Source of the DNA: Strigamia acuminata
Lineage: Eukaryota; Arthropoda; Chilopoda; Geophilomorpha; Linotaeniidae
NCBI GenBank assembly: GCA_949358305.1
Contig: CASHSZ010000139.1
Coordinates: 62,001-126,000, forward strand
Length of the DNA: 64,000 nt
Direction of reading: 5' to 3'
Positions 13,486 to 28,400 of the stretch are shown piece by piece. The notes beneath the pieces are model-generated. The model was given only the letters and a program-made list of their open reading frames with translations, had not been told where the DNA came from and made no database searches. Numbering within the stretch: position 1 is the first letter of the stretch; each line of letters begins with the position of its first letter. A program made the translations under genes and the position numbers.

Positions 13486-16400
13486 GAGAATAGACTTTTG
13501 ACCTCATCACAGTTGACTTAGCACAAACACCACAAGACCAATGTCTCTGAATGTTCAGAAATAGTGTTTAAACCTTAGTAGAAGGCTCCAATGTAAGTTT
13601 TAGAAACATCCAACCAATGATTTGGGAGAATAGACTTTTGATCTCATCACAGTTGACTTAGCACAAACACCACAAGACCAATGTCTCTGAATGTTCAGAA
13701 ATAGTGTTTAAACCTTAGTAGAAGGCTCCAATGTAAGTTTTAGAAACATCCAACCGATGATTTGGGAGAATAGACTTTTGATCTCATCACAGTTGACTTA
13801 GCACAAACACCACAAGTCCAATGTCTCTGAATGTTCAGAAATAGTGTTTAAACCTTAGTAGAAGCCTTCAATATAAGTTTTAGCAACACCCAAGCAATAA
13901 ATTTTGAAAAAAAAATTTTGAGCTTATTTTACATCACAGTTGACTTAGCACAAACACCACAAGACCAATGTCTCTGAATGTTCAGAAATAGTGTTTAAAC
14001 CTTAGTAGAAGGCTCCAATGTAAGTTTTAGAAACATCCAACCAATGATTTGGGAGAATAGACTTTTGATCTCATCACAGTTGACTTAGCACAAACACCAC
14101 AAGACCAATGTCTCTGAATGTTCAGAAATAGTGTTTAAACCTTAGTAGAAGGCTCCAATGTAAGTTTTAGAAACATCCAACCAATGATTTGGGAGAATAG
14201 ACTTTTGATCTCATCACAGTTGACTTAGCACAAACACCACAAGACCAATGTCTCTGAATGTTCAGAAATAGTGTTTAAACCTTAGTAGAAGGCTCCAATG
14301 TAAGTTTTAGAAACATCCAACCGATGATTTGGGAGAATAAACTTTTGATCTCATCACAGTTGACTTAGCACAAACACCACAAGACCAATGTCTCTGAATG
14401 TTCAGAAATAGTGTTTAAACCTTAGTAGAAGGCTCCAATGTAAGTTTTAGAAACATCCAACCAATGATTTGGGAGAATAGATTTTTGATCTCATCACAGT
14501 TGACTTAGCACAAACACCACAAGACCAATGTCTCTGAATGTTCAGAAATAGTGTTTAAACTTTAGTAGAAGGCTCCAATGTAAGTTTTAGAAACATTCAA
14601 CCGATGATTTGGGAGAATAGACTTTTGACCTCATCACAGTTGACTTAGCACAAACACCACAAGACCAATGTCTCTGAATGTTCAGAAATAGTGTTTAAAC
14701 CTTAGTAGAAGGCTCCAATGTAAGTTTTAGAAACATCCAACCAATGATTTGGGAGAATAGACTTTTGATCTCATCACAGTTGACTTAGCACAAACACCAC
14801 AAGACCAATGTCTCTGAATGTTCAGAAATAGTGTTTAAACCTTAGTAGAAGGCTCCAATGTAAGTTTTAGAAACATCCAACCAATGATTTGGGAGAATAG
14901 ACTTTTGATCTCATCACAGTTGACTTAGCACAAACACCACAAGACCAATGTCTCTGAATGTTCAGAAATAGTGTTTAAACCTTAGTAGAAGCCTTCAATG
15001 TAAGTTTTAGCAACATCCAAGCGATGATTTGGGAGAATAGACTTTTGATCTCATCACAGTTGACTTAGCACAAACACCACAAGACCAATGTCTCTGAATG
15101 TTCAGAAATAGTGTTTAAACCTTAGTAGAAGGTTCCAATGTAAGTTTTAGAAACATCCAACCGATGATTTGGGAGAATAGACTTTTGATCTCATCACAGT
15201 TGACTTAGCACAAACACCACAAGACCAATGTCTCTGAATGTTCAGAAATAGTGTTTAAACTTTAGTAGAAGGCTCCAATGTAAGTTTTAGAAACATTCAA
15301 CCGATGATTTGGGAGAATAGACTTTTGACCTCATCACAGTTGACTTAGCACAAACACCACAAGACCAATGTCTCTGAATGTTCAGAAATAGTGTTTAAAC
15401 CTTAGTAGAAGGCTCCAATGTAAGTTTTAGAAACATCCAACCAATGATTTGGGAGAATAGACTTTTGATCTCATCACAGTTGACTTAGCACAAACACCAC
15501 AAGACCAATGTCTCTGAATGTTCAGAAATAGTGTTTAAACCTTAGTAGAAGGCTCCAATGTAAGTTTTAGAAACATCCAACCAATGATTTGGGAGAATAG
15601 ACTTTTGATCTCATCACAGTTGACTTAGCACAAACACCACAAGACCAATGTCTCTGAATGTTCAGAAATAGTGTTTAAACCTTAGTAGAAGGCTCCAATG
15701 TAAGTTTTAGAAACATCCAACCAATGATTTGGGAGAATAGACTTTTGATCTCATCACAGTTGACTTAGCACAAACACCACAAGACCAATGTCTCTGAATG
15801 TTCAGAAATAGTGTTTAAACCTTAGTAGAAGCCTTCAATGTAAGTTTTAGCAACATCCAAGCGATGATTTGGGAGAATAGACTTTTGATCTCATCACAGT
15901 TGACTTAGCACAAACACCACAAGACCAATGTCTCTGAATGTTCAGAAATAGTGTTTAAACCTTAGTAGAAGGTTCCAATGTAAGTTTTAGAAACATCCAA
16001 CCGATGATTTGGGAGAATAGACTTTTGATCTCATCACAGTTGACTTAGCACAAACACCACAAGACCAATGTCTCTGAATGTTCAGAAATAGTGTTTAAAC
16101 TTTAGTAGAAGGCTCCAATGTAAGTTTTAGAAACATTCAACCGATGATTTGGGAGAATAGACTTTTGACCTCATCACAGTTGACTTAGCACAAACACCAC
16201 AAGACCAATGTCTCTGAATGTTCAGAAATAGTGTTTAAACCTTAGTAGAAGGCTCCAATGTAAGTTTTAGAAACATCCAACCAATGATTTGGGAGAATAG
16301 ACTTTTGATCTCATCACAGTTGACTTAGCACAAACACCACAAGACCAATGTCTCTGAATGTTCAGAAATAGTGTTTAAACCTTAGTAGAAGGCTCCAATG

Positions 16401-19400
16401 TAAGTTTTAGAAACATCCAACCGATGATTTGGGAGAATAGACTTTTGATCTCATCACAGTTGACTTAGCACAAACACCACAAGACCAATGTCTCTGAATG
16501 TTCAGAAATAGTGTTTAAACTTTAGTAGAAGGCTCCAATGTAAGTTTTAGAAACATTCAACCGATGATTTGGGAGAATAGACTTTTGACCTCATCACAGT
16601 TGACTTAGCACAAACACCACAAGACCAATGTCTCTGAATGTTCAGAAATAGTGTTTAAACCTTAGTAGAAGGCTCCAATGTAAGTTTTAGAAACATCCAA
16701 CCAATGATTTGGGAGAATAGACTTTTGATCTCATCACAGTTGACTTAGCACAAACACCACAAGACCAATGTCTCTGAATGTTCAGAAATAGTGTTTAAAC
16801 CTTAGTAGAAGGCTCCAATGTAAGTTTTAGAAACATCCAACCGATGATTTGGGAGAATAGACTTTTGATCTCATCACAGTTGACTTAGCACAAACACCAC
16901 AAGACCAATGTCTCTGAATGTTCAGAAATAGTGTTTAAACCTTAGTAGAAGCCTTCAATGTAAGTTTTAGCAACATCCAAGCGATGATTTGGGAGAATAG
17001 ACTTTTGATCTCATCACAGTTGACTTAGCACAAACACCACAAGACCAATGTCTCTGAATGTTCAGAAATAGTGTTTAAACCTTAGTAGAAGGTTCCAATG
17101 TAAGTTTTAGAAACATCCAACCGATGATTTGGGAGAATAGACTTTTGATCTCATCACAGTTGACTTAGCACAAACACCACAAGACCAATGTCTCTGAATG
17201 TTCAGAAATAGTGTTTAAACCTTAGTAGAAGGTTCCAATGTAAGTTTTAGAAACATCCAACCGATGATTTGGGAGAATAGACTTTTGATCTCATCACAGT
17301 TGACTTAGCACAAACACTACAAGACCAATGTCTCTGAATGTTCAGAAATAGTGTTTAAACCTTAGTAGAAGGCTCCAATGTAAGTTTTAGAAACATCCAA
17401 CCGATGATTTGGGAGAATAGACTTTTGATCTCATCACAGTTGACTTAGCACAAACACCACAAGACCAATGTCTCTGAATGTTCAGAAATAGTGTTTAAAC
17501 TTTAGTAGAAGGCTCCAATGTAAGTTTTAGAAACATTCAACCGATGATTTGGGAGAATAGACTTTTGATCTCATCACAGTTGACTTAGCACAAACACCAC
17601 AAGACCAATGTCTCTGAATGTTCAGAAATAGTGTTTAAACTTTAGTAGAAGGCTCCAATGTAAGTTTTAGAAACATTCAACCGATGATTTGGGAGAATAG
17701 ACTTTTGACCTCATCACAGTTGACTTAGCACAAACACCACAAGACCAATGTCTCTGAATGTTCAGAAATAGTGTTTAAACCTTAGTAGAAGGCTCCAATG
17801 TAAGTTTTAGAAACATCCAACCAATGATTTGGGAGAATAGACTTTTGATCTCATCACAGTTGACTTAGCACAAACACCACAAGACCAATGTCTCTGAATG
17901 TTCAGAAATAGTGTTTAAACCTTAGTAGAAGGCTCCAATGTAAGTTTTAGAAACATCCAACCAATGATTTGGGAGAATAGACTTTTGATCTCATCACAGT
18001 TGACTTAGCACAAACACCACAAGACCAATGTCTCTGAATGTTCAGAAATAGTGTTTAAACCTTAGTAGAAGGCTCCAATGTAAGTTTTAGAAACATCCAA
18101 CCAATGATTTGGGAGAATAGACTTTTGATCTCATCACAGTTGACTTAGCACAAACACCACAAGACCAATGTCTCTGAATGTTCAGAAATAGTGTTTAAAC
18201 CTTAGTAGAAGGCTCCAATGTAAGTTTTAGAAACATCCAACCGATGATTTGGGAGAATAGACTTTTGATCTCATCACAGTTGACTTAGCACAAACACCAC
18301 AAGTCCAATGTCTCTGAATGTTCAGAAATAGTGTTTAAACCTTAGTAGAAGCCTTCAATATAAGTTTTAGCAACACCCAAGCAATAAATTTTGAAAAAAA
18401 AATTTTGAGCTTATTTTACATCACAGTTGACTTAGCACAAACACCACAAGACCAATGTCTCTGAATGTTCAGAAATAGTGTTTAAACCTTAGTAGAAGGC
18501 TCCAATGTAAGTTTTAGAAACATCCAACCAATGATTTGGGAGAATAGACTTTTGATCTCATCACAGTTGACTTAGCACAAACACCACAAGACCAATGTCT
18601 CTGAATGTTCAGAAATAGTGTTTAAACCTTAGTAGAAGGCTCCAATGTAAGTTTTAGAAACATCCAACCAATGATTTGGGAGAATAGACTTTTGATCTCA
18701 TCACAGTTGACTTAGCACAAACACCACAAGACCAATGTCTCTGAATGTTCAGAAATAGTGTTTAAACCTTAGTAGAAGGCTCCAATGTAAGTTTTAGAAA
18801 CATCCAACCAATGATTTGGGAGAATAGACTTTTGATCTCATCACAGTTGACTTAGCACAAACACCACAAGACCAATGTCTCTGAATGTTCAGAAATAGTG
18901 TTTAAACCTTAGTAGAAGGCTCCAATGTAAGTTTTAGAAACATCCAACCAATGATTTGGGAGAATAGACTTTTGATCTCATCACAGTTGACTTAGCACAA
19001 ACACCACAAGACCAATGTCTCTGAATGTTCAGAAATAGTGTTTAAACCTTAGTAGAAGGCTCCAATGTAAGTTTTAGAAACATCCAACCAATGATTTGGG
19101 AGAATAGACTTTTGATCTCATCACAGTTGACTTAGCACAAACACCACAAGACCAATGTCTCTGAATGTTCAGAAATAGTGTTTAAACCTTAGTAGAAGGC
19201 TCCAATGTAAGTTTTAGAAACATCCAACCGATGATTTGGGAGAATAGACTTTTGATCTCATCACAGTTGACTTAGCACAAACACCACAAGTCCAATGTCT
19301 CTGAATGTTCAGAAATAGTGTTTAAACCTTAGTAGAAGCCTTCAATATAAGTTTTAGCAACACCCAAGCAATAAATTTTGAAAAAAAAATTTTGAGCTTA

Positions 19401-22400
19401 TTTTACATCACAGTTGACTTAGCACAAACACCACAAGACCAATGTCTCTGAATGTTCAGAAATAGTGTTTAAACCTTAGTAGAAGGCTCCAATGTAAGTT
19501 TTAGAAACATCCAACCAATGATTTGGGAGAATAGACTTTTGATCTCATCACAGTTGACTTAGCACAAACACCACAAGACCAATGTCTCTGAATGTTCAGA
19601 AATAGTGTTTAAACCTTAGTAGAAGGCTCCAATGTAAGTTTTAGAAACATCCAACCAATGATTTGGGAGAATAGACTTTTGATCTCATCACAGTTGACTT
19701 AGCACAAACACCACAAGACCAATGTCTCTGAATGTTCAGAAATAGTGTTTAAACCTTAGTAGAAGGCTCCAATGTAAGTTTTAGAAACATCCAACCAATG
19801 ATTTGGGAGAATAGACTTTTGATCTCATCACAGTTGACTTAGCACAAACACCACAAGACCAATGTCTCTGAATGTTCAGAAATAGTGTTTAAACCTTAGT
19901 AGAAGGCTCCAATGTAAGTTTTAGAAACATCCAACCAATGATTTGGGAGAATAGACTTTTGATCTCATCACAGTTGACTTAGCACAAACACCACAAGACC
20001 AATGTCTCTGAATGTTCAGAAATAGTGTTTAAACCTTAGTAGAAGGCTCCAATGTAAGTTTTAGAAACATCCAACCAATGATTTGGGAGAATAGACTTTT
20101 GATCTCATCACAGTTGACTTAGCACAAACACCACAAGACCAATGTCTCTGAATGTTCAGAAATAGTGTTTAAACCTTAGTAGAAGGCTCCAATGTAAGTT
20201 TTAGAAACATCCAACCGATGATTTGGGAGAATAAACTTTTGATCTCATCACAGTTGACTTAGCACAAACACCACAAGACCAATGTCTCTGAATGTTCAGA
20301 AATAGTGTTTAAACCTTAGTAGAAGGCTCCAATGTAAGTTTTAGAAACATCCAACCAATGATTTGGGAGAATAGATTTTTGATCTCATCACAGTTGACTT
20401 AGCACAAACACCACAAGTCCAATGTGTCTGAATGTTTAGAAATAGTTTTTAAACCTTAGTAGAAGCCTTCAATATAAGTTTTAGCAACACCCAAGCAATA
20501 AATTTTGAAAAAAAAATTTTGAGCATATTTCACATCGCAGTTGACTTAGCACAAACACCACAAGACCAATGTCTCTGAATGTTTAGAAATAGTGTTTAAA
20601 CCTTAGTAGAAGGCTCCAATGTAAATTTTAGAAACATCCAACCGATGATTTGGGAGAATAGACTTTTGATCTCATCACAGTTGACTTAGCACAAACACCA
20701 CAAGACCAATGTCTCTGAATGTTCAGAAATAGTGTTTAAACTTTAGTAGAAGGCTCCAATGTAAGTTTTAGAAACATTCAACCGATGATTTGGGAGAATA
20801 GACTTTTGACCTCATCACAGTTGACTTAGCACAAACACCACAAGACCAATGTCTCTGAATGTTCAGAAATAGTGTTTAAACCTTAGTAGAAGGCTCCAAT
20901 GTAAGTTTTAGAAACATCCAACCAATGATTTGGGAGAATAGACTTTTGATCTCATCACAGTTGACTTAGCACAAACACCACAAGACCAATGTCTCTGAAT
21001 GTTCAGAAATAGTGTTTAAACCTTAGTAGAAGGCTCCAATGTAAGTTTTAGAAACATCCAACCAATGATTTGGGAGAATAGACTTTTGATCTCATCACAG
21101 TTGACTTAGCACAAACACCACAAGACCAATGTCTCTGAATGTTCAGAAATAGTGTTTAAACCTTAGTAGAAGCCTTCAATGTAAGTTTTAGCAACATCCA
21201 AGCGATGATTTGGGAGAATAGACTTTTGATCTCATCACAGTTGACTTAGCACAAACACCACAAGACCAATGTCTCTGAATGTTCAGAAATAGTGTTTAAA
21301 CCTTAGTAGAAGGTTCCAATGTAAGTTTTAGAAACATCCAACCGATGATTTGGGAGAATAGACTTTTGATCTCATCACAGTTGACTTAGCACAAACACCA
21401 CAAGACCAATGTCTCTGAATGTTCAGAAATAGTGTTTAAACTTTAGTAGAAGGCTCCAATGTAAGTTTTAGAAACATTCAACCGATGATTTGGGAGAATA
21501 GACTTTTGACCTCATCACAGTTGACTTAGCACAAACACCACAAGACCAATGTCTCTGAATGTTCAGAAATAGTGTTTAAACCTTAGTAGAAGGCTCCAAT
21601 GTAAGTTTTAGAAACATCCAACCAATGATTTGGGAGAATAGACTTTTGATCTCATCACAGTTGACTTAGCACAAACACCACAAGACCAATGTCTCTGAAT
21701 GTTCAGAAATAGTGTTTAAACCTTAGTAGAAGGCTCCAATGTAAGTTTTAGAAACATCCAACCGATGATTTGGGAGAATAGACTTTTGATCTCATCACAG
21801 TTGACTTAGCACAAACACCACAAGTCCAATGTCTCTGAATGTTCAGAAATAGTGTTTAAACCTTAGTAGAAGCCTTCAATATAAGTTTTAGCAACACCCA
21901 AGCAATAAATTTTGAAAAAAAAATTTTGAGCTTATTTTACATCACAGTTGACTTAGCACAAACACCACAAGACCAATGTCTCTGAATGTTCAGAAATAGT
22001 GTTTAAACCTTAGTAGAAGGCTCCAATGTAAGTTTTAGAAACATCCAACCAATGATTTGGGAGAATAGACTTTTGATCTCATCACAGTTGACTTAGCACA
22101 AACACCACAAGACCAATGTCTCTGAATGTTCAGAAATAGTGTTTAAACCTTAGTAGAAGGCTCCAATGTAAGTTTTAGAAACATCCAACCAATGATTTGG
22201 GAGAATAGACTTTTGATCTCATCACAGTTGACTTAGCACAAACACCACAAGACCAATGTCTCTGAATGTTCAGAAATAGTGTTTAAACCTTAGTAGAAGG
22301 CTCCAATGTAAGTTTTAGAAACATCCAACCGATGATTTGGGAGAATAAACTTTTGATCTCATCACAGTTGACTTAGCACAAACACCACAAGACCAATGTC

Positions 22401-25400
22401 TCTGAATGTTCAGAAATAGTGTTTAAACCTTAGTAGAAGGCTCCAATGTAAGTTTTAGAAACATCCAACCAATGATTTGGGAGAATAGATTTTTGATCTC
22501 ATCACAGTTGACTTAGCACAAACACCACAAGACCAATGTCTCTGAATGTTCAGAAATAGTGTTTAAACTTTAGTAGAAGGCTCCAATGTAAGTTTTAGAA
22601 ACATTCAACCGATGATTTGGGAGAATAGACTTTTGACCTCATCACAGTTGACTTAGCACAAACACCACAAGACCAATGTCTCTGAATGTTCAGAAATAGT
22701 GTTTAAACCTTAGTAGAAGGCTCCAATGTAAGTTTTAGAAACATCCAACCAATGATTTGGGAGAATAGACTTTTGATCTCATCACAGTTGACTTAGCACA
22801 AACACCACAAGACCAATGTCTCTGAATGTTCAGAAATAGTGTTTAAACCTTAGTAGAAGGCTCCAATGTAAGTTTTAGAAACATCCAACCAATGATTTGG
22901 GAGAATAGACTTTTGATCTCATCACAGTTGACTTAGCACAAACACCACAAGACCAATGTCTCTGAATGTTCAGAAATAGTGTTTAAACCTTAGTAGAAGC
23001 CTTCAATGTAAGTTTTAGCAACATCCAAGCGATGATTTGGGAGAATAGACTTTTGATCTCATCACAGTTGACTTAGCACAAACACCACAAGACCAATGTC
23101 TCTGAATGTTCAGAAATAGTGTTTAAACCTTAGTAGAAGGTTCCAATGTAAGTTTTAGAAACATCCAACCGATGATTTGGGAGAATAGACTTTTGATCTC
23201 ATCACAGTTGACTTAGCACAAACACCACAAGACCAATGTCTCTGAATGTTCAGAAATAGTGTTTAAACTTTAGTAGAAGGCTCCAATGTAAGTTTTAGAA
23301 ACATTCAACCGATGATTTGGGAGAATAGACTTTTGACCTCATCACAGTTGACTTAGCACAAACACCACAAGACCAATGTCTCTGAATGTTCAGAAATAGT
23401 GTTTAAACCTTAGTAGAAGGCTCCAATGTAAGTTTTAGAAACATCCAACCAATGATTTGGGAGAATAGACTTTTGATCTCATCACAGTTGACTTAGCACA
23501 AACACCACAAGACCAATGTCTCTGAATGTTCAGAAATAGTGTTTAAACCTTAGTAGAAGGCTCCAATGTAAGTTTTAGAAACATCCAACCGATGATTTGG
23601 GAGAATAGACTTTTGATCTCATCACAGTTGACTTAGCACAAACACCACAAGACCAATGTCTCTGAATGTTCAGAAATAGTGTTTAAACCTTAGTAGAAGC
23701 CTTCAATGTAAGTTTTAGCAACATCCAAGCGATGATTTGGGAGAATAGACTTTTGATCTCATCACAGTTGACTTAGCACAAACACCACAAGACCAATGTC
23801 TCTGAATGTTCAGAAATAGTGTTTAAACCTTAGTAGAAGGTTCCAATGTAAGTTTTAGAAACATCCAACCGATGATTTGGGAGAATAGACTTTTGATCTC
23901 ATCACAGTTGACTTAGCACAAACACCACAAGACCAATGTCTCTGAATGTTCAGAAATAGTGTTTAAACCTTAGTAGAAGGTTCCAATGTAAGTTTTAGAA
24001 ACATCCAACCGATGATTTGGGAGAATAGACTTTTGATCTCATCACAGTTGACTTAGCACAAACACTACAAGACCAATGTCTCTGAATGTTCAGAAATAGT
24101 GTTTAAACCTTAGTAGAAGGCTCCAATGTAAGTTTTAGAAACATCCAACCGATGATTTGGGAGAATAGACTTTTGATCTCATCACAGTTGACTTAGCACA
24201 AACACCACAAGACCAATGTCTCTGAATGTTCAGAAATAGTGTTTAAACTTTAGTAGAAGGCTCCAATGTAAGTTTTAGAAACATTCAACCGATGATTTGG
24301 GAGAATAGACTTTTGACCTCATCACAGTTGACTTAGCACAAACACCACAAGACCAATGTCTCTGAATGTTCAGAAATAGTGTTTAAACCTTAGTAGAAGG
24401 CTCCAATGTAAGTTTTAGAAACATCCAACCAATGATTTGGGAGAATAGACTTTTGATCTCATCACAGTTGACTTAGCACAAACACCACAAGACCAATGTC
24501 TCTGAATGTTCAGAAATAGTGTTTAAACCTTAGTAGAAGGCTCCAATGTAAGTTTTAGAAACATCCAACCGATGATTTGGGAGAATAGACTTTTGATCTC
24601 ATCACAGTTGACTTAGCACAAACACCACAAGTCCAATGTCTCTGAATGTTCAGAAATAGTGTTTAAACCTTAGTAGAAGCCTTCAATATAAGTTTTAGCA
24701 ACACCCAAGCAATAAATTTTGAAAAAAAAATTTTGAGCTTATTTTACATCACAGTTGACTTAGCACAAACACCACAAGACCAATGTCTCTGAATGTTCAG
24801 AAATAGTGTTTAAACCTTAGTAGAAGGCTCCAATGTAAGTTTTAGAAACATCCAACCAATGATTTGGGAGAATAGACTTTTGATCTCATCACAGTTGACT
24901 TAGCACAAACACCACAAGACCAATGTCTCTGAATGTTCAGAAATAGTGTTTAAACCTTAGTAGAAGGCTCCAATGTAAGTTTTAGAAACATCCAACCAAT
25001 GATTTGGGAGAATAGACTTTTGATCTCATCACAGTTGACTTAGCACAAACACCACAAGACCAATGTCTCTGAATGTTCAGAAATAGTGTTTAAACCTTAG
25101 TAGAAGGCTCCAATGTAAGTTTTAGAAACATCCAACCGATGATTTGGGAGAATAAACTTTTGATCTCATCACAGTTGACTTAGCACAAACACCACAAGAC
25201 CAATGTCTCTGAATGTTCAGAAATAGTGTTTAAACCTTAGTAGAAGGCTCCAATGTAAGTTTTAGAAACATCCAACCAATGATTTGGGAGAATAGATTTT
25301 TGATCTCATCACAGTTGACTTAGCACAAACACCACAAGTCCAATGTCTCTGAATGTTTAGAAATAGTTTTTAAACCTTAGTAGAAGCCTTCAATATAAGT

Positions 25401-28400
25401 TTTAGCAACACCCAAGCAATAAATTTTGAAAAAAAAATTTTGAGCATATTTCACATCGCAGTTGACTTAGCACAAACACCACAAGACCAATGTCTCTGAA
25501 TGTTTAGAAATAGTGTTTAAACCTTAGTAGAAGGCTCCAATGTAAGTTTTAGAAACATCCAACCGATGATTTGGGAGAATAGACTTTTGACCTCATCACA
25601 GTTGACTTAGCACAAACACCACAAGACCAATGTCTCTGAATGTTCAGAAATAGTGTTTAAACCTTAGTAGAAGGCTCCAATGTAAGTTTTAGAAACATCC
25701 AACCGATGATTTGGGAGAATAGACTTTTGATCTCATCACAGTTGACTTAGCACAAACACCACAAGACCAATGTCTCTGAATGTTCAGAAATAGTGTTTAA
25801 ACCTTAGTAGAAGGCTCCAATGTAAGTTTTAGAAACATCCAACCAATGATTTGGGAGAATAGACTTTTGATCTCATCACAGTTGACTTAGCACAAACACC
25901 ACAAGACCAATGTCTCTGAATGTTCAGAAATAGTGTTTAAACCTTAGTAGAAGGCTCCAATGTAAGTTTTAGAAACATCCAACCGATGATTTGGGAGAAT
26001 AGACTTTTGATCTCATCACAGTTGACTTAGCACAAACACCACAAGACCAATGTCTCTGAATGTTCAGAAATAGTGTTTAAACCTTAGTAGAAGCCTTCAA
26101 TGTAAGTTTTAGCAACTTCCAAGCGATGATTTGGGAGAATAGACTTTTGATCTCATCACAGTTGACTTAGCACAAACACCACAAGACCAATGTCTCTGAA
26201 TGTTCAGAAATAGTGTTTAAACCTTAGTAGAAGGTTCCAATGTAAGTTTTAGAAACATCCAACCGATGATTTGGGAGAATAGACTTTTGATCTCATCACA
26301 GTTGACTTAGCACAAACACCACAAGACCAATGTCTCTGAATGTTCAGAAATAGTGTTTAAACCTTAGTAGAAGGTTCCAATGTAAGTTTTAGAAACATCC
26401 AACCGATGATTTGGGAGAATAGACTTTTGATCTCATCACAGTTGACTTAGCACAAACACTACAAGACCAATGTCTCTGAATGTTCAGAAATAGTGTTTAA
26501 ACCTTAGTAGAAGGCTCCAATGTAAGTTTTAGAAACATCCAACCGATGATTTGGGAGAATAGACTTTTGATCTCATCACAGTTGACTTAGCACAAACACC
26601 ACAAGACCAATGTCTCTGAATGTTCAGAAATAGTGTTTAAACTTTAGTAGAAGGCTCCAATGTAAGTTTTAGAAACATTCAACCGATGATTTGGGAGAAT
26701 AGACTTTTGACCTCATCACAGTTGACTTAGCACAAACACCACAAGACCAATGTCTCTGAATGTTCAGAAATAGTGTTTAAACCTTAGTAGAAGCCTTCAA
26801 TATAAGTTTTAGCAACACCCAAGCAATAAATTTTGAAAAAAAAATTTTGAGCTTATTTTACATCACAGTTGACTTAGCACAAACACCACAAGACCAATGT
26901 CTCTGAATGTTTAGAAATAGTGTTTAAACCTTAGTAGAAGGCTCCAATGTAAGTTTTAGAAACATCCAACCGATGATTTGGGAGAATAGACTTTTGATCT
27001 CATCACAGTTGACTTAGCACAAACACCACAAGACCAATGTCTCTGAATGTTCAGAAATAGTGTTTAAACCTTAGTAGAAGGCTCCAATGTAAGTTTTAGA
27101 AACATCCAACCGATGATTTGGGAGAATAGACTTTTGATCTCATCACAGTTGACTTAGCACAAACACCACAAGACCAATGTCTCTGAATGTTCAGAAATAG
27201 TGTTTAAACCTTAGTAGAAGGCTCCAATGTAAGTTTTAGAAACATCCAATCAATGATTTGGGAGAATAGACTTTTGATCTCATCACAGTTGACTTAGCAC
27301 AAACACCACAAGACCAATGTCTCTGAATGTTCAGAAATAGTGTTTAAACCTTAGTAGAAGGCTCCAATGTAAGTTTTAGAAACATCCAACCGATGATTTG
27401 GGAGAATAGACTTTTGATCTCATCACAGTTGACTTAGCACAAACACCACAAGACCAATGTCTCTGAATGTTCAGAAATAGTGTTTAAACCTTAGTAGAAG
27501 CCTTCAATGTAAGTTTGAGCAACATCCAAGCGATGATTTGGGAGAATAGACTTTTGATCTCATCACAGTTGACTTAGCACAAACACCACAAGACCAATGT
27601 CTCTGAATGTTCAGAAATAGTGTTTAAACCTTAGTAGAAGGTTCCAATGTAAGTTTTAGAAACATCCAACCGATGATTTGGGAGAATAGACTTTTGATCT
27701 CATCACAGTTGACTTAGCACAAACACTACAAGACCAATGTCTCTGAATGTTCAGAAATAGTGTTTAAACCTTAGTAGAAGGCTCCAATGTAAGTTTTAGA
27801 AACATCCAACCGATGATTTGGGAGAATAGACTTTTGATCTCATCACAGTTGACTTAGCACAAACACCACAAGACCAATGTCTCTGAATGTTCAGAAATAG
27901 TGTTTAAACCTTAGTAGAAGGCTCCAATGTAAGTTTTAGAAACATCCAACCGATGATTTGGGAGAATAGACTTTTGATCTCATCACAGTTGACTTAGCAC
28001 AAACACCACAAGACCAATGTCTCTGAATGTTCAGAAATAGTGTTTAAACCTTAGTAGAAGGCTCCAATGTAAGTTTTAGAAACATCCAATCAATGATTTG
28101 GGAGAATAGACTTTTGATCTCATCACAGTTGACTTAGCACAAACACCACAAGACCAATGTCTCTGAATGTTCAGAAATAGTGTTTAAACCTTAGTAGAAG
28201 GCTCCAATGTAAGTTTTAGAAACATCCAACCGATGATTTGGGAGAATAGACTTTTGATCTCATCACAGTTGACTTAGCACAAACACCACAAGACCAATGT
28301 CTCTGAATGTTCAGAAATAGTGTTTAAACCTTAGTAGAAGCCTTCAATGTAAGTTTTAGCAACATCCAAGCGATGATTTGGGAGAATAGACTTTTGATCT